Shown: in pieces, positions 1 through 9,412 of the stretch | Layout: each line of letters begins with the position of its first letter | Position numbering within the stretch: the stretch's first letter is position 1 | Origin: Sphingomonas sp. AR_OL41 | GTDB taxonomy: Bacteria > Pseudomonadota > Alphaproteobacteria > Sphingomonadales > Sphingomonadaceae | DNA: 64,000 nt | NCBI RefSeq assembly: GCF_029911635.1 | Contig: NZ_JARYTI010000025.1 | Span: 1-64,000 of the forward strand | Direction of reading: 5' to 3' | Position numbers and translations under genes: made by a program | The notes under the pieces: model-generated | Told to the model about the DNA's origin: nothing | What the model saw: only the letters and a program-made list of their open reading frames with translations | The model's database searches: none

Positions 1-809
1 GCTGCAACCTCGACGCGCTCGACCGGCGCCGGACGTTCGACCCGCTCCGGGCGTTCGGCACGTTCGGGCCGCTCGACGCGCTCCGGGCGCTCGGCCCGGG
101 CCGGCCGCTCGTTGCGATCGGCGCGCGGCTCATTGCGATCCTGCTCGTAGCGGTTGTTGTTGCCCGCGTTGCCGCCGGCATTGTTGTTGCCGTTATTACC
201 ATTGTGGCCATTGCGCTCGGGGCGATCCTGGCGGTCGCCGCGTGCCTGGCGATCGGGCTGCCGGTCCTGGCGCTGCGGGCGATCCTGCCGCTCGTAACCG
301 CCATTGCCGTTGTTGCCGCCCTCACCATTGCCGTTGCCATTATACTGGCGCGGGCGCTCGTCGTCCTGCTGGTCGTCGCGGTTGCCCTGGTAATTGCCGC
401 CCTGGTTACCCTGGTTACCCTGATTCCCCTGGTTGCCCTGATAGGGAATGCCCTGGCCCTGGCGCTCGACGCGGGCGACGGGCTCGCCGTCATCGTCATA
501 GTCCTGCTCGTCCTCTTCGAACGACTGGCCGGACTGACGACGCGTTTCCTCGAAGCGCGAACGCGTCTCGGCGAGCACGCGGAAATAATGGTCCGCGAAC
601 TGCAGGTAATATTCGGTGTTCACCCGATCACCCTGCATCTGCGAATCGCGGGCGAGGTTCTTGTATTTCTCGAGCAACTGCGCCGCATTGCCACGCGCGC
701 GACTGTCGATGCGGTTGCCATTGTCCTGGCGACCCGAATTACCCTGCGGGCGCTGCTGCTGCTGCCCGCCACGACCGCGACGGCGGCCGGCTTGACGATT
801 GTTGATCAA
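1..809 (-). CDS. DUF4167 domain protein (3' end outside window)
   Basis: The gene starts at a TTG codon (807-809) and runs off the left edge, so the C-terminus is missing. There is a GAGGA box about 8 bases upstream of the TTG and an in-frame stop further upstream with no ATG between. The first residues read MINNRQAGRRRGRGG, followed by a Q/P/G/N stretch. A conserved block at about residues 40-95 (AAQLLEKYKNLARDSQ, then VNTEYYLQFADHYFRV) is the DUF4167 signature of alphaproteobacteria. From about residue 120 the chain becomes low complexity: acidic, then NQG repeats, then RPERVERPERAERPE-type repeats. The composition suggests an intrinsically disordered, possibly nucleic-acid-binding protein, but no function is established. 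It lies downstream of prmC on the same strand after a 258-base gap. Confidence 0.8.
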   Translation of the reverse strand, partial: MINNRQAGRRRGRGGQQQQRPQGNSGRQDNGNRIDSRARGNAAQLLEKYKNLARDSQMQGDRVNTEYYLQFADHYFRVLAETRSRFEETRRQSGQSFEEDEQDYDDDGEPVARVERQGQGIPYQGNQGNQGNQGNQGGNYQGNRDDQQDDERPRQYNGNGNGEGGNNGNGGYERQDRPQRQDRQPDRQARGDRQDRPERNGHNGNNGNNNAGGNAGNNNRYEQDRNEPRADRNERPARAERPERVERPERAERPERVERPAPVERVEVA

Positions 810-1067
810 CTGTTGCTGTCCTCGTCCCTTAAAACCAACGCGGTCTCATGCTCCGAAAAAATAGGAGGCGTGCTCCCCGGGGGCCGCTCACCGACCATCG
901 GTCGAGCGATCCTGCCACGGTCGCCGGACTGCAGCGACGTCATGACCGAAGAGACGGGCAACCGCCCGATTCCAACAACTTGATGTTGAGATCGCGTGCC
1001 CCTGTCCGGCTCATAGCCGGTGGCGCGACATTCGCCAAGCGGAATATTGTATCCGCATCGGATCGGC

Positions 1068-1910
1068 TCATGCCGCGACCAGCGCGCGCGGACGCCCGCC
1101 AAGGTCGTGTCGCAGCGCGACAGTCAGCCCCTGTGCCGTTAGCAGCGCCGTCACCGCCTCGGCCTGGGTCGCGCCGATTTCGACGATCGCGACGCCGCGG
1201 GGGGCGAGCAAAGCGGGGAGCTGCGGCGCGATGATGCGATAGGCATCGAGGCCGTCGCGGCCGGCGAACAGCGCGGCGGCGGGTTCATGCGCGCGGACCT
1301 CGTCGGGGAGAAGCTCTGAAGTGCCGATATAGGGCGGGTTGCCGAGCACCAGATCGAAACGCTCCGCCACCCCCGCCGCCCAGTCGCCGCGGCGAATGGC
1401 CACCCGGTCCGTCATCCCGAGCCGCATCGCATTGTCGCGCGCGCAGGCAAGCGCTGCGTCCGAGGCGTCAATCCCCAGCCCGGTCGCCGCCGGCCATTGG
1501 TCGAGCGCAGCGAGCAACAAGGTACCCGGCCCGGTGCCGAGATCGAGGATACGCGCCGGTGCGCGATCACCGAAACGGTCGACCGCGGCCTCGATCAGCG
1601 TCTCGCTGTCGGCGCGTGGGATGAGAACGCCGGGGCCGACCGCAAGGTCGATCGTCCAGAAGGCGCGCGTGCCGGTGATATAGGCGATCGGCTCATGCGC
1701 GGCGCGGCGCGCGACCAGCGCGGCGAAACCGTCGGGAATCGGGTCGTCGAGATGGCGCAGCAGCAATGCCTCGCGGCTCACCCCGAGCGCATGCGCCATC
1801 AGCAGTTCGGCATCGAGCCGCGCGGTTTCGGAAAAAGCGAAACGTGCGGCGGCGGCGACGATTGCGGACCTTACTCGCCCCCCGTTCGCGGGAGGCGCGT
1901 GATCAGGCAT
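1068..1910 (-). CDS. prmC: Peptide chain release factor N5-glutamine methyltransferase
   Basis: PrmC (HemK) methylates the glutamine of the GGQ motif in release factors RF1 and RF2, using S-adenosylmethionine. The protein is 280 residues, normal for the family. It has an N-terminal helical domain (about 1-85), the SAM-binding motif DLGTGPG (123-129) and the catalytic NPPY tetrapeptide (191-194). Its start overlaps the end of prfA by 8 bases on the same strand, so enzyme and substrate are co-expressed as the last two genes of a hisS-prfA-prmC operon. There is no sign of truncation. Confidence 0.95.
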   Translation of the reverse strand: MPDHAPPANGGRVRSAIVAAAARFAFSETARLDAELLMAHALGVSREALLLRHLDDPIPDGFAALVARRAAHEPIAYITGTRAFWTIDLAVGPGVLIPRADSETLIEAAVDRFGDRAPARILDLGTGPGTLLLAALDQWPAATGLGIDASDAALACARDNAMRLGMTDRVAIRRGDWAAGVAERFDLVLGNPPYIGTSELLPDEVRAHEPAAALFAGRDGLDAYRIIAPQLPALLAPRGVAIVEIGATQAEAVTALLTAQGLTVALRHDLGGRPRALVAA

Positions 1911-2979
1911 CGAGGCTCGCCAGCCGTTCGGCCTCGTCCTCGGAGATCAGCGCGCCAAGCAGCTCGTCCATCTCGCCTTCGAGAATCTCAGGCAGGCGGT
2001 GCAGCGTCAGGTTGATGCGGTGATCGGTCACCCGGCCTTGCGGGAAATTATAGGTGCGGATGCGCTCCGAGCGGTCGCCCGAGCCGACCATCGACTTGCG
2101 CGCGCCGGCGCGCGCGGCATGCAATCGCTCGCGTTCCGCCTCATAGAGCCGCGTGCGCAGCACCTTGAGCGCCTTGGCCTTGTTCTTGTGCTGCGATTTC
2201 TCGTCCTGCTGGATCACCACCAGCCCGGTCGGGATATGCACGATGCGCACCGCGCTATCGGTCGTGTTGACCGACTGGCCACCCGGCCCCGACGAGCGAT
2301 AGATGTCGATCCGCAGGTCCTTCGCCTCGTCGATCTGGACATCGACCTCCTCGGCCTCGGGCAGCACCGCGACCGTCGCCGCCGATGTGTGGATTCGCCC
2401 GCCGCTTTCGGTGACGGGGACGCGCTGGACGCGGTGCACCCCGCTTTCGAACTTCAGCTTCGCAAACACACCCTTGCCCTCGACCGAGGCGACGACTTCC
2501 TTATAGCCGCCCATCTCGGCCGCGCTGGCCGAGATCAGCTCGACCCGCCAACCCTGCCGGTCGGCATAGCGCTGGTACATGCGCAGCAGGTCGCCGGCGA
2601 ACAGGGCCGCCTCGTCGCCGCCGGTGCCGGCGCGGATTTCGAGCATCGCGGCGCGCTCGTCGGCGGCGTCGCGCGGCAGCAGCGCCAGCGCCAGCGTGCG
2701 ATCGGCCGCCTCGAGCCGGGTCTGGTTTTCGTGCAGTTCTTCGGCCGCCATCTGGCGCAGTTCGGCATCGCCATCCTGCGACATGTGCTGGAGCGACGTC
2801 GCCTCGGCGCGCAACCGCCGCACCTCGCCCGCCGCGCGCGCGACGGGTTCGAGCTCGGCATATTCCTTCGACACCGCGACGAAGCGCTCCGACGCGAGTT
2901 CGCCGGTGGCCATCAGCGCCTGCAACTCGTCGCGCCGCGCCTCGATCTGCGCGATCCGATCAGCGGAGATGCGCGTCAT
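1903..2979 (-). CDS. prfA: Peptide chain release factor 1
   Basis: RF1 terminates translation at UAA and UAG codons in the ribosomal A site. The 358-residue protein has the tripeptide anticodon PVT (188-190) that marks RF1 rather than RF2, and the catalytic GGQ (233-235). Both sit at the same numbering as in E. coli RF1. The N-terminal coiled region (about 1-100) is the usual domain 1. The start codon overlaps the stop of hisS by four bases (ATGA) and its end overlaps prmC by eight, which suggests translational coupling. Confidence 0.96.
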   Translation of the reverse strand: MTRISADRIAQIEARRDELQALMATGELASERFVAVSKEYAELEPVARAAGEVRRLRAEATSLQHMSQDGDAELRQMAAEELHENQTRLEAADRTLALALLPRDAADERAAMLEIRAGTGGDEAALFAGDLLRMYQRYADRQGWRVELISASAAEMGGYKEVVASVEGKGVFAKLKFESGVHRVQRVPVTESGGRIHTSAATVAVLPEAEEVDVQIDEAKDLRIDIYRSSGPGGQSVNTTDSAVRIVHIPTGLVVIQQDEKSQHKNKAKALKVLRTRLYEAERERLHAARAGARKSMVGSGDRSERIRTYNFPQGRVTDHRINLTLHRLPEILEGEMDELLGALISEDEAERLASLDA

Positions 2980-4226
2980 CTTGTGGCCAATGCCTCGGCC
3001 AGCGCGTCGAACGCGATTTCCGACTGCGTCCCGTCGGCCAGTGCCTTGACCGTCGCCATCCCCTTGGCGAGTTCATCGTCGCCGATGATCACCGCGAAAC
3101 GCGCACCCTGGGCGTCGGCCTTGGCGAGGCGGCGCTTCATATTGCCCTTGAACGCCATATCGACCGCGCGACCCGCGCGACGCAGATCGGCAAGCACACC
3201 GAGCGCACGTGCCGCAGCCGCATCGCCCATCGGCACGATCACCGCGTCGATCTTCTCGGCCGCCGGATCGTCGAGCAACATCGCCAGCCGCTCCATGCCC
3301 GCCGCCCAGCCCACGCCCGGCGTCTCGTTGCCGCCGAGCGAACCGATCAGCCCGTCATAGCGCCCACCGGCAAGGACCGTCCCCTGCGAGCCCAGCCGTT
3401 CGGTGACGAACTCGAACGCGGTGTGGCGATAATAATCGAGCCCGCGCACCAGCCGCGCATTGCGCGTCCAGGCGACGCCGGCAGCATCGAGCCCCGCCGT
3501 CACCGCGTCGAAAAAGGCGCGCGCCTCGGGCGTGAGATAGGCGTCGATATCGGGCGCGGCGTCGGCGATCGGCCGGTCGCGCGGGTCCTTGCTGTCGAGG
3601 ATGCGCAGCGGGTTCTTGTCGAGCCGCGTCACGCTGTCGTCCGACAACTCACCCCGATGCGCCTCGAAATGCGCGACCAGCGCGGCGCGCCACGCGTCGC
3701 GCGTCTCGGCGTCACCCAGCGTGTTGAGCTGCAACGTCACGCCGTCCGAAATGCCGAGTTCGCGCAGCAACTGGTCGGCAAGCACCAGCAACTCGACGTC
3801 CGCCGCCGGTTCGGCCGCGCCGATAATCTCGGCGTCGATCTGGTGGAACTGGCGGAAACGGCCCTTTTGCGGGCGCTCATAGCGAAACACCGGCCCCGAG
3901 GTCGCCAGTTTCAGCGGCGCATATTGCTGCCAGCCCTCGGTCAGATAGGCGCGGCAGATGCCGGCGGTGAATTCCGGTCGCAGCGTCAGCGAATCACCGC
4001 CACGATCGGGGAAGGTGTACATTTCCTTCGACACCACGTCGGTCGTCTCGCCGATCGAGCGCGCGAACACCTGGGTATCCTCGAACACCGGGATATCGAC
4101 GCGCTGAAAGGCGTAGAGCCGGCGGACATGCTCGAACGCCTCGAGCACGCGCGCAAAGCGACGCTGTTCGTCGCCGAAAATATCCTGTGTGCCGCGGATG
4201 CGGCGGGGGGTCTCTATGCGCGCCAT
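2976..4226 (-). CDS. hisS: Histidine--tRNA ligase
   Basis: Class II aminoacyl-tRNA synthetase that charges tRNA-His. I place the start at the ATG at 4224-4226, giving [16 protein letters not shown], the usual N-terminus; the frame is open further upstream but that part looks unlike the family. The product is 416 residues. Visible marks are the GTQDI segment, [15 protein letters not shown] (class II motif 2), the histidine-binding LVRGLDYY and the GGRYDGL motif. A C-terminal anticodon-binding domain follows from about residue 325. It is the first gene of the hisS-prfA-prmC operon and is divergent from the DUF1345 gene. Confidence 0.95.
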   Translation of the reverse strand: MARIETPRRIRGTQDIFGDEQRRFARVLEAFEHVRRLYAFQRVDIPVFEDTQVFARSIGETTDVVSKEMYTFPDRGGDSLTLRPEFTAGICRAYLTEGWQQYAPLKLATSGPVFRYERPQKGRFRQFHQIDAEIIGAAEPAADVELLVLADQLLRELGISDGVTLQLNTLGDAETRDAWRAALVAHFEAHRGELSDDSVTRLDKNPLRILDSKDPRDRPIADAAPDIDAYLTPEARAFFDAVTAGLDAAGVAWTRNARLVRGLDYYRHTAFEFVTERLGSQGTVLAGGRYDGLIGSLGGNETPGVGWAAGMERLAMLLDDPAAEKIDAVIVPMGDAAAARALGVLADLRRAGRAVDMAFKGNMKRRLAKADAQGARFAVIIGDDELAKGMATVKALADGTQSEIAFDALAEALATR

Positions 4227-4321
4227 ATTGGCGGCGCTCTCTAGTAGAGCGCGCGGCCAAGCGCTAGCACCGCGTGAAATTCCCTCTCCCGCCCGGTAGA
4301 AACGCGACAAGGAAACACCTT

Positions 4322-4963
4322 ATGGCCCTCAATCTCGGCAAGAGGATCGCGCCGCCGCGCTTCGTGATGTTCGTGGTCGTGTTCATCATCGGGCTGTTCG
4401 TGGCGATTCCGCCGCTCGGCTGGGGGCGCGGCGCGATGGCCGCCTTCGACGTGGCAAGCGCGCTGTTCCTGATCGCGATCTGGCCACTGCATCGCAAGGG
4501 CACCGCCGCGCAGATGCGCAAGTCCGCCGCCGACAACGACGCCAACCGCACGCTGCTGCTCGGCATCACCGGGCTGACGATGCTGATCATCCTCGTCGCG
4601 GTGGCCAAGGAATTGCAGAGCAAGAGCGACGCCAAGGTGATCGCGCTGGTCATCGCCACGCTCGTCCTTGCCTGGCTGTTTTCCAACATCGTCTACGCGC
4701 TGCATTATGCGCATCTGTTCTATTCGGACTGCGATGGCGACGGCAACGACACCGGCGGACTGGAATTCCCCAAATGCGCCGAGCCAGATTATTGGGATTT
4801 CATCTATTTCAGCTTCACGCTCGGCATGACCTTCCAGACCAGCGACGTGGAAATCTCGTCGCGGCGCATGCGGCTGAACTCGCTCGGCCAGTGTCTCGCC
4901 GCCTTCGTGTTCAATCTCGGCGTGCTTGCCTTCACCATCAACACCCTTGGCAGTGGTGGCTGA
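4322..4963 (+). CDS. DUF1345 family membrane protein
   Basis: A 213-residue inner membrane protein with about five hydrophobic helices. I chose the ATG at 4322 because AAGGAA lies 8 bases before it and the product then starts MALNLGKRIAPP. An earlier in-frame ATG at 4274 would add a 16-residue hydrophilic extension. The C-terminal block with DFIYFSFTLGMTFQTSDVEI followed by a final helix is typical of DUF1345. A short Asp/Gly-rich loop sits at about residues 138-147. The function of the family is not known. The gene is divergent from hisS. Confidence 0.85.
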   Translation: MALNLGKRIAPPRFVMFVVVFIIGLFVAIPPLGWGRGAMAAFDVASALFLIAIWPLHRKGTAAQMRKSAADNDANRTLLLGITGLTMLIILVAVAKELQSKSDAKVIALVIATLVLAWLFSNIVYALHYAHLFYSDCDGDGNDTGGLEFPKCAEPDYWDFIYFSFTLGMTFQTSDVEISSRRMRLNSLGQCLAAFVFNLGVLAFTINTLGSGG

Positions 4964-5054
4964 CCATGGGGAAAAAGGACCATTTCGGGCGTGTGGACGA
5001 GCCTGTGACACTTGCCTACATCACGTCGCTTACTCTTCTTTCGAAAGCGCCCGC

Positions 5055-6965
5055 ATGAACCTTCGTCTGCTTGCCGCCCTGCTATTGTCGTCCGCCGCCA
5101 TCACCCCCGTGCTCGCCGAGAATTCGCGGCCGCAACCCGTTCCTTATGTCGATACCATCCCGGCGGCGCGCGACGTGCCCTATCCCGGCATGATGACGCT
5201 CGACATCGATGCGACCGATACCGAGCGCGGCATCTTCACCGTCAAGGAGACGCTGACCGTCGCGGGCGGCGGCCATATGGTGCTGCTGTTCCCGAAATGG
5301 CTGCCCGGCGCGCATAGCCCGCGCGGCGAGCTCGACAAGCTGGCCGGGGTGCGGATCAGCAGCGGCGGCAAGCGCATCGCGTGGACCCGCGATCCGGTCG
5401 ATGTGTTCGCCTATCATATCGACGTGCCGCAGGGCGCAAAGGCGCTCGACATCGACCTGCAGTTCATCTCGGCAACCAAGGGTGACCAGGGCTCGATCGT
5501 GATGAGCCCGGCGATGCTGCGGCTCCAGCCCAATTCGATGAGCCTTTACCCGGCCGGCTATTTCACCCGCCAGATCCCGGTGAAGATGACGGTGAAATAT
5601 CCCGAAGGCTTCAAGGCGGCGAGCGGCCTTCCGTCAAAGGCGGTCGGCTCGACCTACAGCTACGACCTGACGAGCTATGAGACATTGGTCGATTCGCCGA
5701 TCCTCGCCGGGCGCTATTACAAGGCGTTCGAGCTCACCCCGCGCGTGACGCTCGACACCTTTGCCGACACCCCAGAGCAGCTCGCTGCCAAGCCCGAGCA
5801 GATCGCCGCGCACACACGCCTCGTCGAGCAGGCGGTCAAGGCGTTCGGCGCGCAGCATTACGACCATTATCATTTCCTGCTGTCGATCAGCGACCAGATG
5901 GGCGGGATCGGGCTGGAGCATCATCGCAGCTCGGAGGACGGCACCCGCCCCGGCTATTTCACCGAATGGGACAGCAACACGGGCTCGCGCAACCTGCTGC
6001 CGCACGAATTCACCCATAGCTGGGACGGCAAGTTCCGTCGCGGCGCCGATCTTTGGACGCCGGACTATCGCACCCCGATGCGCGGCTCGCTGCTATGGGT
6101 CTATGAGGGGCAGACGCAATTCTGGGGCTATGTCCTCCAGGCGCGTTCGGGCCTCGTCTCGAAGCAGGATACGCTCGACCAGATCGCCGCGACCGCCGCC
6201 TACTACGACACCAATCCCGCGCGGCAGTGGCGCGACCTGGTCGACACGACCAACGATCCGGTGATCTCGTCGCGCCGCCCCAAGGGCTGGACCAGCTGGC
6301 AGCGCAGCGAGGATTATTATTCCGAAGGCCAGCTCGTCTGGCTCGAGGTCGATTCGCTGCTGCGCGAGCAATCCAAGGGCACCAAGTCGATCGACGATTT
6401 CGCCCAGGCCTTTTTCGGGATCAACGACGGCGACTGGGGCGAGGTGACCTACACGCTCGACGACGTCGCTGCGACGCTCAACACGATCCAGCCCTATGAC
6501 TGGAAGGGGCTGCTCACCCGGCGCCTGACCGAACATGGCGAGGGCGCCCCGCTCTCGGGTCTGACGCGCAACGGCTATCGCCTCGTCTATACCGACACCC
6601 CGGCGCCGACCTTCAAGCAGGGTGAGAAGACCCGCAAGACCGCCGATTTCACCTATTCGGTCGGCTTCGTCGTCAATCCCACCGGCGAACTCACCAGCGT
6701 GCTGTGGCAGGGCCCCGCCTTTGCGCAGGGCCTGACGATCGGCGACACCATTATCGGCGTCAACGGCATGACCTGGTCGGACGAACGGATGAGGACCGCG
6801 ATCATCCAGGCGAAGGACAGCAAGGAGCCGATCCGCCTGCTGGTCAAGGCCGGCGAGCGGCTGCGCGATATCGCCATCGACTATCATGGCGGGCCGCGCT
6901 ATCCGCACCTCGAAAAGATCGGCAGCGGCGAGACGGGTCTCGACCGATTGCTGGCGGCAAAGTGA
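5055..6965 (+). CDS. M61 family metallopeptidase (glycyl aminopeptidase type), secreted
   Basis: A 636-residue zinc peptidase. I start at the ATG at 5055, which gives a clean signal peptide (MNLRLLAALLLSSAAITPVLA) cleaved near residue 21. The M61 N-terminal domain is followed by the zinc motif HEFTH (in LLPHEFTHSWDGKF) and a third ligand in LLWVYEGQTQFWG. The C-terminal quarter holds a PDZ-like domain (GPAFAQGLTIGDTIIGVNG). The M61 prototype from Sphingomonas capsulata releases N-terminal glycine and alanine from peptides. It is probably periplasmic or outer-membrane associated and is followed by ppa on the same strand. Confidence 0.92.
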   Translation: MNLRLLAALLLSSAAITPVLAENSRPQPVPYVDTIPAARDVPYPGMMTLDIDATDTERGIFTVKETLTVAGGGHMVLLFPKWLPGAHSPRGELDKLAGVRISSGGKRIAWTRDPVDVFAYHIDVPQGAKALDIDLQFISATKGDQGSIVMSPAMLRLQPNSMSLYPAGYFTRQIPVKMTVKYPEGFKAASGLPSKAVGSTYSYDLTSYETLVDSPILAGRYYKAFELTPRVTLDTFADTPEQLAAKPEQIAAHTRLVEQAVKAFGAQHYDHYHFLLSISDQMGGIGLEHHRSSEDGTRPGYFTEWDSNTGSRNLLPHEFTHSWDGKFRRGADLWTPDYRTPMRGSLLWVYEGQTQFWGYVLQARSGLVSKQDTLDQIAATAAYYDTNPARQWRDLVDTTNDPVISSRRPKGWTSWQRSEDYYSEGQLVWLEVDSLLREQSKGTKSIDDFAQAFFGINDGDWGEVTYTLDDVAATLNTIQPYDWKGLLTRRLTEHGEGAPLSGLTRNGYRLVYTDTPAPTFKQGEKTRKTADFTYSVGFVVNPTGELTSVLWQGPAFAQGLTIGDTIIGVNGMTWSDERMRTAIIQAKDSKEPIRLLVKAGERLRDIAIDYHGGPRYPHLEKIGSGETGLDRLLAAK

Positions 6966-7055
6966 GGGGAGCCACCCACCACCGCGTGTCCTGATCCTGT
7001 CGCAGCCCCCGGCCGCGACAGGCCGGGGCGCCCGGCAGCGAGCAGAGCCACACCC

Positions 7056-7613
7056 ATGAACATCGACATGATCCCCGTCGGCGACAATCCGCCCGAGAGC
7101 CTCAACGTCATTATCGAAGTGCCGGTCGGCGGCGAGCCGGTGAAATATGAGTTCGACAAGAAGTCGGGCGCGCTGTTCGTCGACCGCATCCTCCACACCC
7201 CGATGCGTTACCCGGCGAATTACGGCTTCGTGCCGCACACCCTGTCGCCCGACGGCGACCCGCTCGACGCGCTGGTCATCGCGCGCTCGCCGTTCATTCC
7301 GGGCAGCGTCGTGCGCGTTCGCCCGATCGGCGTGCTCAAGCTCGAGGACGAGGCCGGTGGCGACGAGAAGCTGATCACCGTGCCGGTCGACACGACCTTC
7401 CCTTATTACACCGATGTCGGCGAGCGCGGCGATCTGCCGTCGATCGTGCTCGCCCAGATCGAGCACTTCTTCACCCACTATAAGGATCTCGAGCCCGAAA
7501 AGTGGGTGCGGATCGGCAGCTGGGGCGATGCCGAGGAAGCGCGCACGATCGTCATGGACGCGATCGCCGCCGCCAAGGCCGCGAAGAAGAAGGCCAAGAA
7601 AAAGAAGGACTGA
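7056..7613 (+). CDS. ppa: Inorganic pyrophosphatase (family I)
   Basis: Cytosolic enzyme that hydrolyses pyrophosphate to two phosphates and so drives biosynthetic reactions forward. The 185-residue protein has the family I signature DGDPLDAL and the conserved RYPANYGFVPHT segment. The last dozen residues are a lysine-rich tail (KAAKKKAKKKKD), longer and more basic than in many orthologues. The stop codon is part of a short hairpin (TGAGAC, loop gag, GTCTCA at 7611-7625) without a T tract. Confidence 0.96.
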   Translation: MNIDMIPVGDNPPESLNVIIEVPVGGEPVKYEFDKKSGALFVDRILHTPMRYPANYGFVPHTLSPDGDPLDALVIARSPFIPGSVVRVRPIGVLKLEDEAGGDEKLITVPVDTTFPYYTDVGERGDLPSIVLAQIEHFFTHYKDLEPEKWVRIGSWGDAEEARTIVMDAIAAAKAAKKKAKKKKD

Positions 7614-8253
7614 GACGAGGTCTCACCGGGGCGACCGCTGCGATCCCATCCCTCCCGTTCACCGGGCGGGTTGGGGCGCGTCGTTCCGCAGCTACATTCC
7701 GATCACCGCCATTGCCGCCGATTCAACCGACGGCGCCGCCACCTTATCCTCGCCGGCATGACAGCGCGCACGATTTGTGAGACCCGCCGTCGCGCTGAAA
7801 AAGCGCGGCGCTGGCCCGGGCGCGCGCTGCGCAAGGGGGCGATGCCGGCCGACGGGCGCGTGGTGATGGATCGCGCACGCCTTTTCGCCCGCCTCGCGCC
7901 AATCAAGGCCATGAACAGTTCAGGCTATTCGCATAATGTGCTCAATAACGCCCAGTCCTCGCAATCGCCGCCAGCGCCCGCGACATTGACCGCCCGAGGC
8001 GCGCGGTGTTGGATTTTACGCTTTTTTCGTCGCCTCGTCACCGCAACGCGGCGATCCAACACCCCGAAAGCGCGACCCCGTCCCCTCGCAAAATGGCCCC
8101 TTTACTTGCAGCGCATAACGCGCACGACTTGCGCAATAGTTGCGCGTGGCACGCCAGCCGGTGCGAATACCCCTTGATTCAAATCTCCCGATCTCATGGT
8201 AGAACCGCAGCCACGGTCATCCCGGGCCGCCGATCTTTGCCATCGTCCGATCG
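7614..8253. other. 640-base intergenic region, no gene supported
   Basis: No reading frame here has convincing protein-like composition on either strand. Two secondary-structure signals are visible. One is a 10-base perfect inverted repeat GGTGTTGGAT (8005-8014) and ATCCAACACC (8054-8063), with T-rich sequence inside the 39-base loop. The other is a tight hairpin GCGCAA-tag-TTGCGC (8131-8145). The region separates convergent ppa and the tfoX-like gene. It could hold a small RNA or a decayed gene, but nothing in the sequence decides this. Confidence 0.5.
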
Positions 8254-8610
8254 CTATTTCTTCGCGCGCTTCTTCCTGACCGGCGCGCGCAGCCCGGCCG
8301 CGACGCCAAGGCTCGCCCATTCACGCAGCGCATCGGCATCGTCATAGACATCGTCGGGCGCGCGACGATAGTTCATCGAATCGACGCGACCGTCCTTGAA
8401 GGTCATGGTGAAGCGCGGGCAACCAGCCGCGTCCCAGGTCGCGTCGCTTTCGGCATCGGCCTTGAACCACAGCAGGTCGTCGGCAACGATCGCGAAGATC
8501 GTGCTGTCGAGATAAAGCGTCGCGCCGCCCATCATCTTGCGCATCGTCACCGTGCCGAGCGGCGCCATCGCTTCCTCGACCCAGTCGATCAGGCCCTGGT
8601 CGAACGCCAT
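8254..8610 (-). CDS. TfoX N-terminal domain protein
   Basis: A 118-residue protein starting at 8610 (MAFDQGLIDWVEEAM). It carries the TfoX_N core, with MRKMMGGATLYLD corresponding to the family's KMFGG..LY segment and a terminal basic tail (RKKRAKK). TfoX-type proteins were named for a competence regulator, but stand-alone N-terminal domain proteins like this are mostly of unknown role. The start codon overlaps the stop of the SMR gene by one base (TGATG), so it is the last gene of a coupled four-gene operon. Confidence 0.85.
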   Translation of the reverse strand: MAFDQGLIDWVEEAMAPLGTVTMRKMMGGATLYLDSTIFAIVADDLLWFKADAESDATWDAAGCPRFTMTFKDGRVDSMNYRRAPDDVYDDADALREWASLGVAAGLRAPVRKKRAKK

Positions 8611-8930
8611 CAGTGACCCGCCGTCAGCTTGAGCCCGGCGATGCACGCCACCACGCCGAGAATCAGCAGCAGCCGTGGTAGACTTGCCGGCTCCTGATAC
8701 CAGGCGATGCCGACGATCACCGTACCGAGCGCCCCGATCCCGCCCCACACCGCATAGGCGGTGCCCATCGGGATCGAACGCGAGGCGACCTCGAGCAGCC
8801 CCATCGACAGCGCAACCGAGGCTAGGAAGCCGAGCGTCCAGGGCAGATTGCGGAAACCATCGACGTTACGCAGACAGGTCGTGAAACCGATCTCGAACAA
8901 GCCGCCGATCACCAGCCAGACCCACGCCAT
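8610..8930 (-). CDS. sugE: SMR family exporter, SugE/Gdx-like
   Basis: A 106-residue, four-helix small multidrug resistance protein. The essential membrane Glu is in helix 1 (IGGLFEIGF). The helix 3 motif GTAYAVWGGIGALG matches the SugE/Gdx branch better than EmrE, whose equivalent reads G.AYA.WSG.G. Members of this branch export guanidinium or quaternary ammonium compounds in exchange for protons. The start overlaps the GNAT gene stop by one base (TGATG). Substrate is inferred from family only. Confidence 0.85.
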   Translation of the reverse strand: MAWVWLVIGGLFEIGFTTCLRNVDGFRNLPWTLGFLASVALSMGLLEVASRSIPMGTAYAVWGGIGALGTVIVGIAWYQEPASLPRLLLILGVVACIAGLKLTAGH

Positions 8931-9412
8931 CAGCCGCGCCCCGCCAGCGCGGTCAGCGCCGCGCCCGAGACGCGGTTGACGGTCCATTCGTCCATCGCCT
9001 CGGCACCCATCGCGCGGTAGAACTGGATCGCGCGCTCGTTCCAGTCGAGCACCGCCCATTCGAAGCGCGTGCAGCCACGATCGACCGCGATCCCGGCGAG
9101 ATGGCGCAGCAGTGCGCTGCCGACCCCCGAGCCGCGCGCCTCGGGCGTGACGTACAGGTCTTCGAGATACAGCCCCTTCCACCCCGTCCAGGTGGAGAAA
9201 TTGTGGAAGAACAGCGCCATCCCCAGCGCGGTGCCGTCACGCTCGGCGATCACCGCCTCGGCGACCGGGCGTTCGCCGAACATCGCCTCATGGAGCAGGT
9301 CTTCGGTCGCCACGACCTTGTCGGATTCGCGCTCGAACGCCGCCAGCTCGCGCACGAAATGGAGGATCGTCGCCACGTCGCCCGGCATGGCAGCCCTGAT
9401 CGTCACGCTCAT
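8930..9412 (-). CDS. GNAT family N-acetyltransferase
   Basis: A 160-residue acetyltransferase starting MSVTIRAAMPGD. The acetyl-CoA loop is in VTPEARGSGVGSALL (R-G-S-G-V-G), and the last third has the typical FYRAMGAEAMDEWT segment. The pattern LYLEDLYVTPEARG is like that of the diamine (spermidine) acetyltransferase-type GNATs, so a polyamine or amine substrate is possible but unproven. Its start overlaps the EamA gene stop by four bases (ATGA) and its stop overlaps the SMR gene. Confidence 0.88.
   Translation of the reverse strand: MSVTIRAAMPGDVATILHFVRELAAFERESDKVVATEDLLHEAMFGERPVAEAVIAERDGTALGMALFFHNFSTWTGWKGLYLEDLYVTPEARGSGVGSALLRHLAGIAVDRGCTRFEWAVLDWNERAIQFYRAMGAEAMDEWTVNRVSGAALTALAGRG

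Noticed and set aside
806..1102. A possible small gene on the minus strand between prmC and the DUF4167 gene
   Set aside because: The product has no recognisable features and its end runs into the start of the DUF4167 gene; the region reads better as a promoter gap.
7671..8177. A 168-codon open frame in the gap after ppa
   Set aside because: Composition is not protein-like and no ribosome binding site was found.
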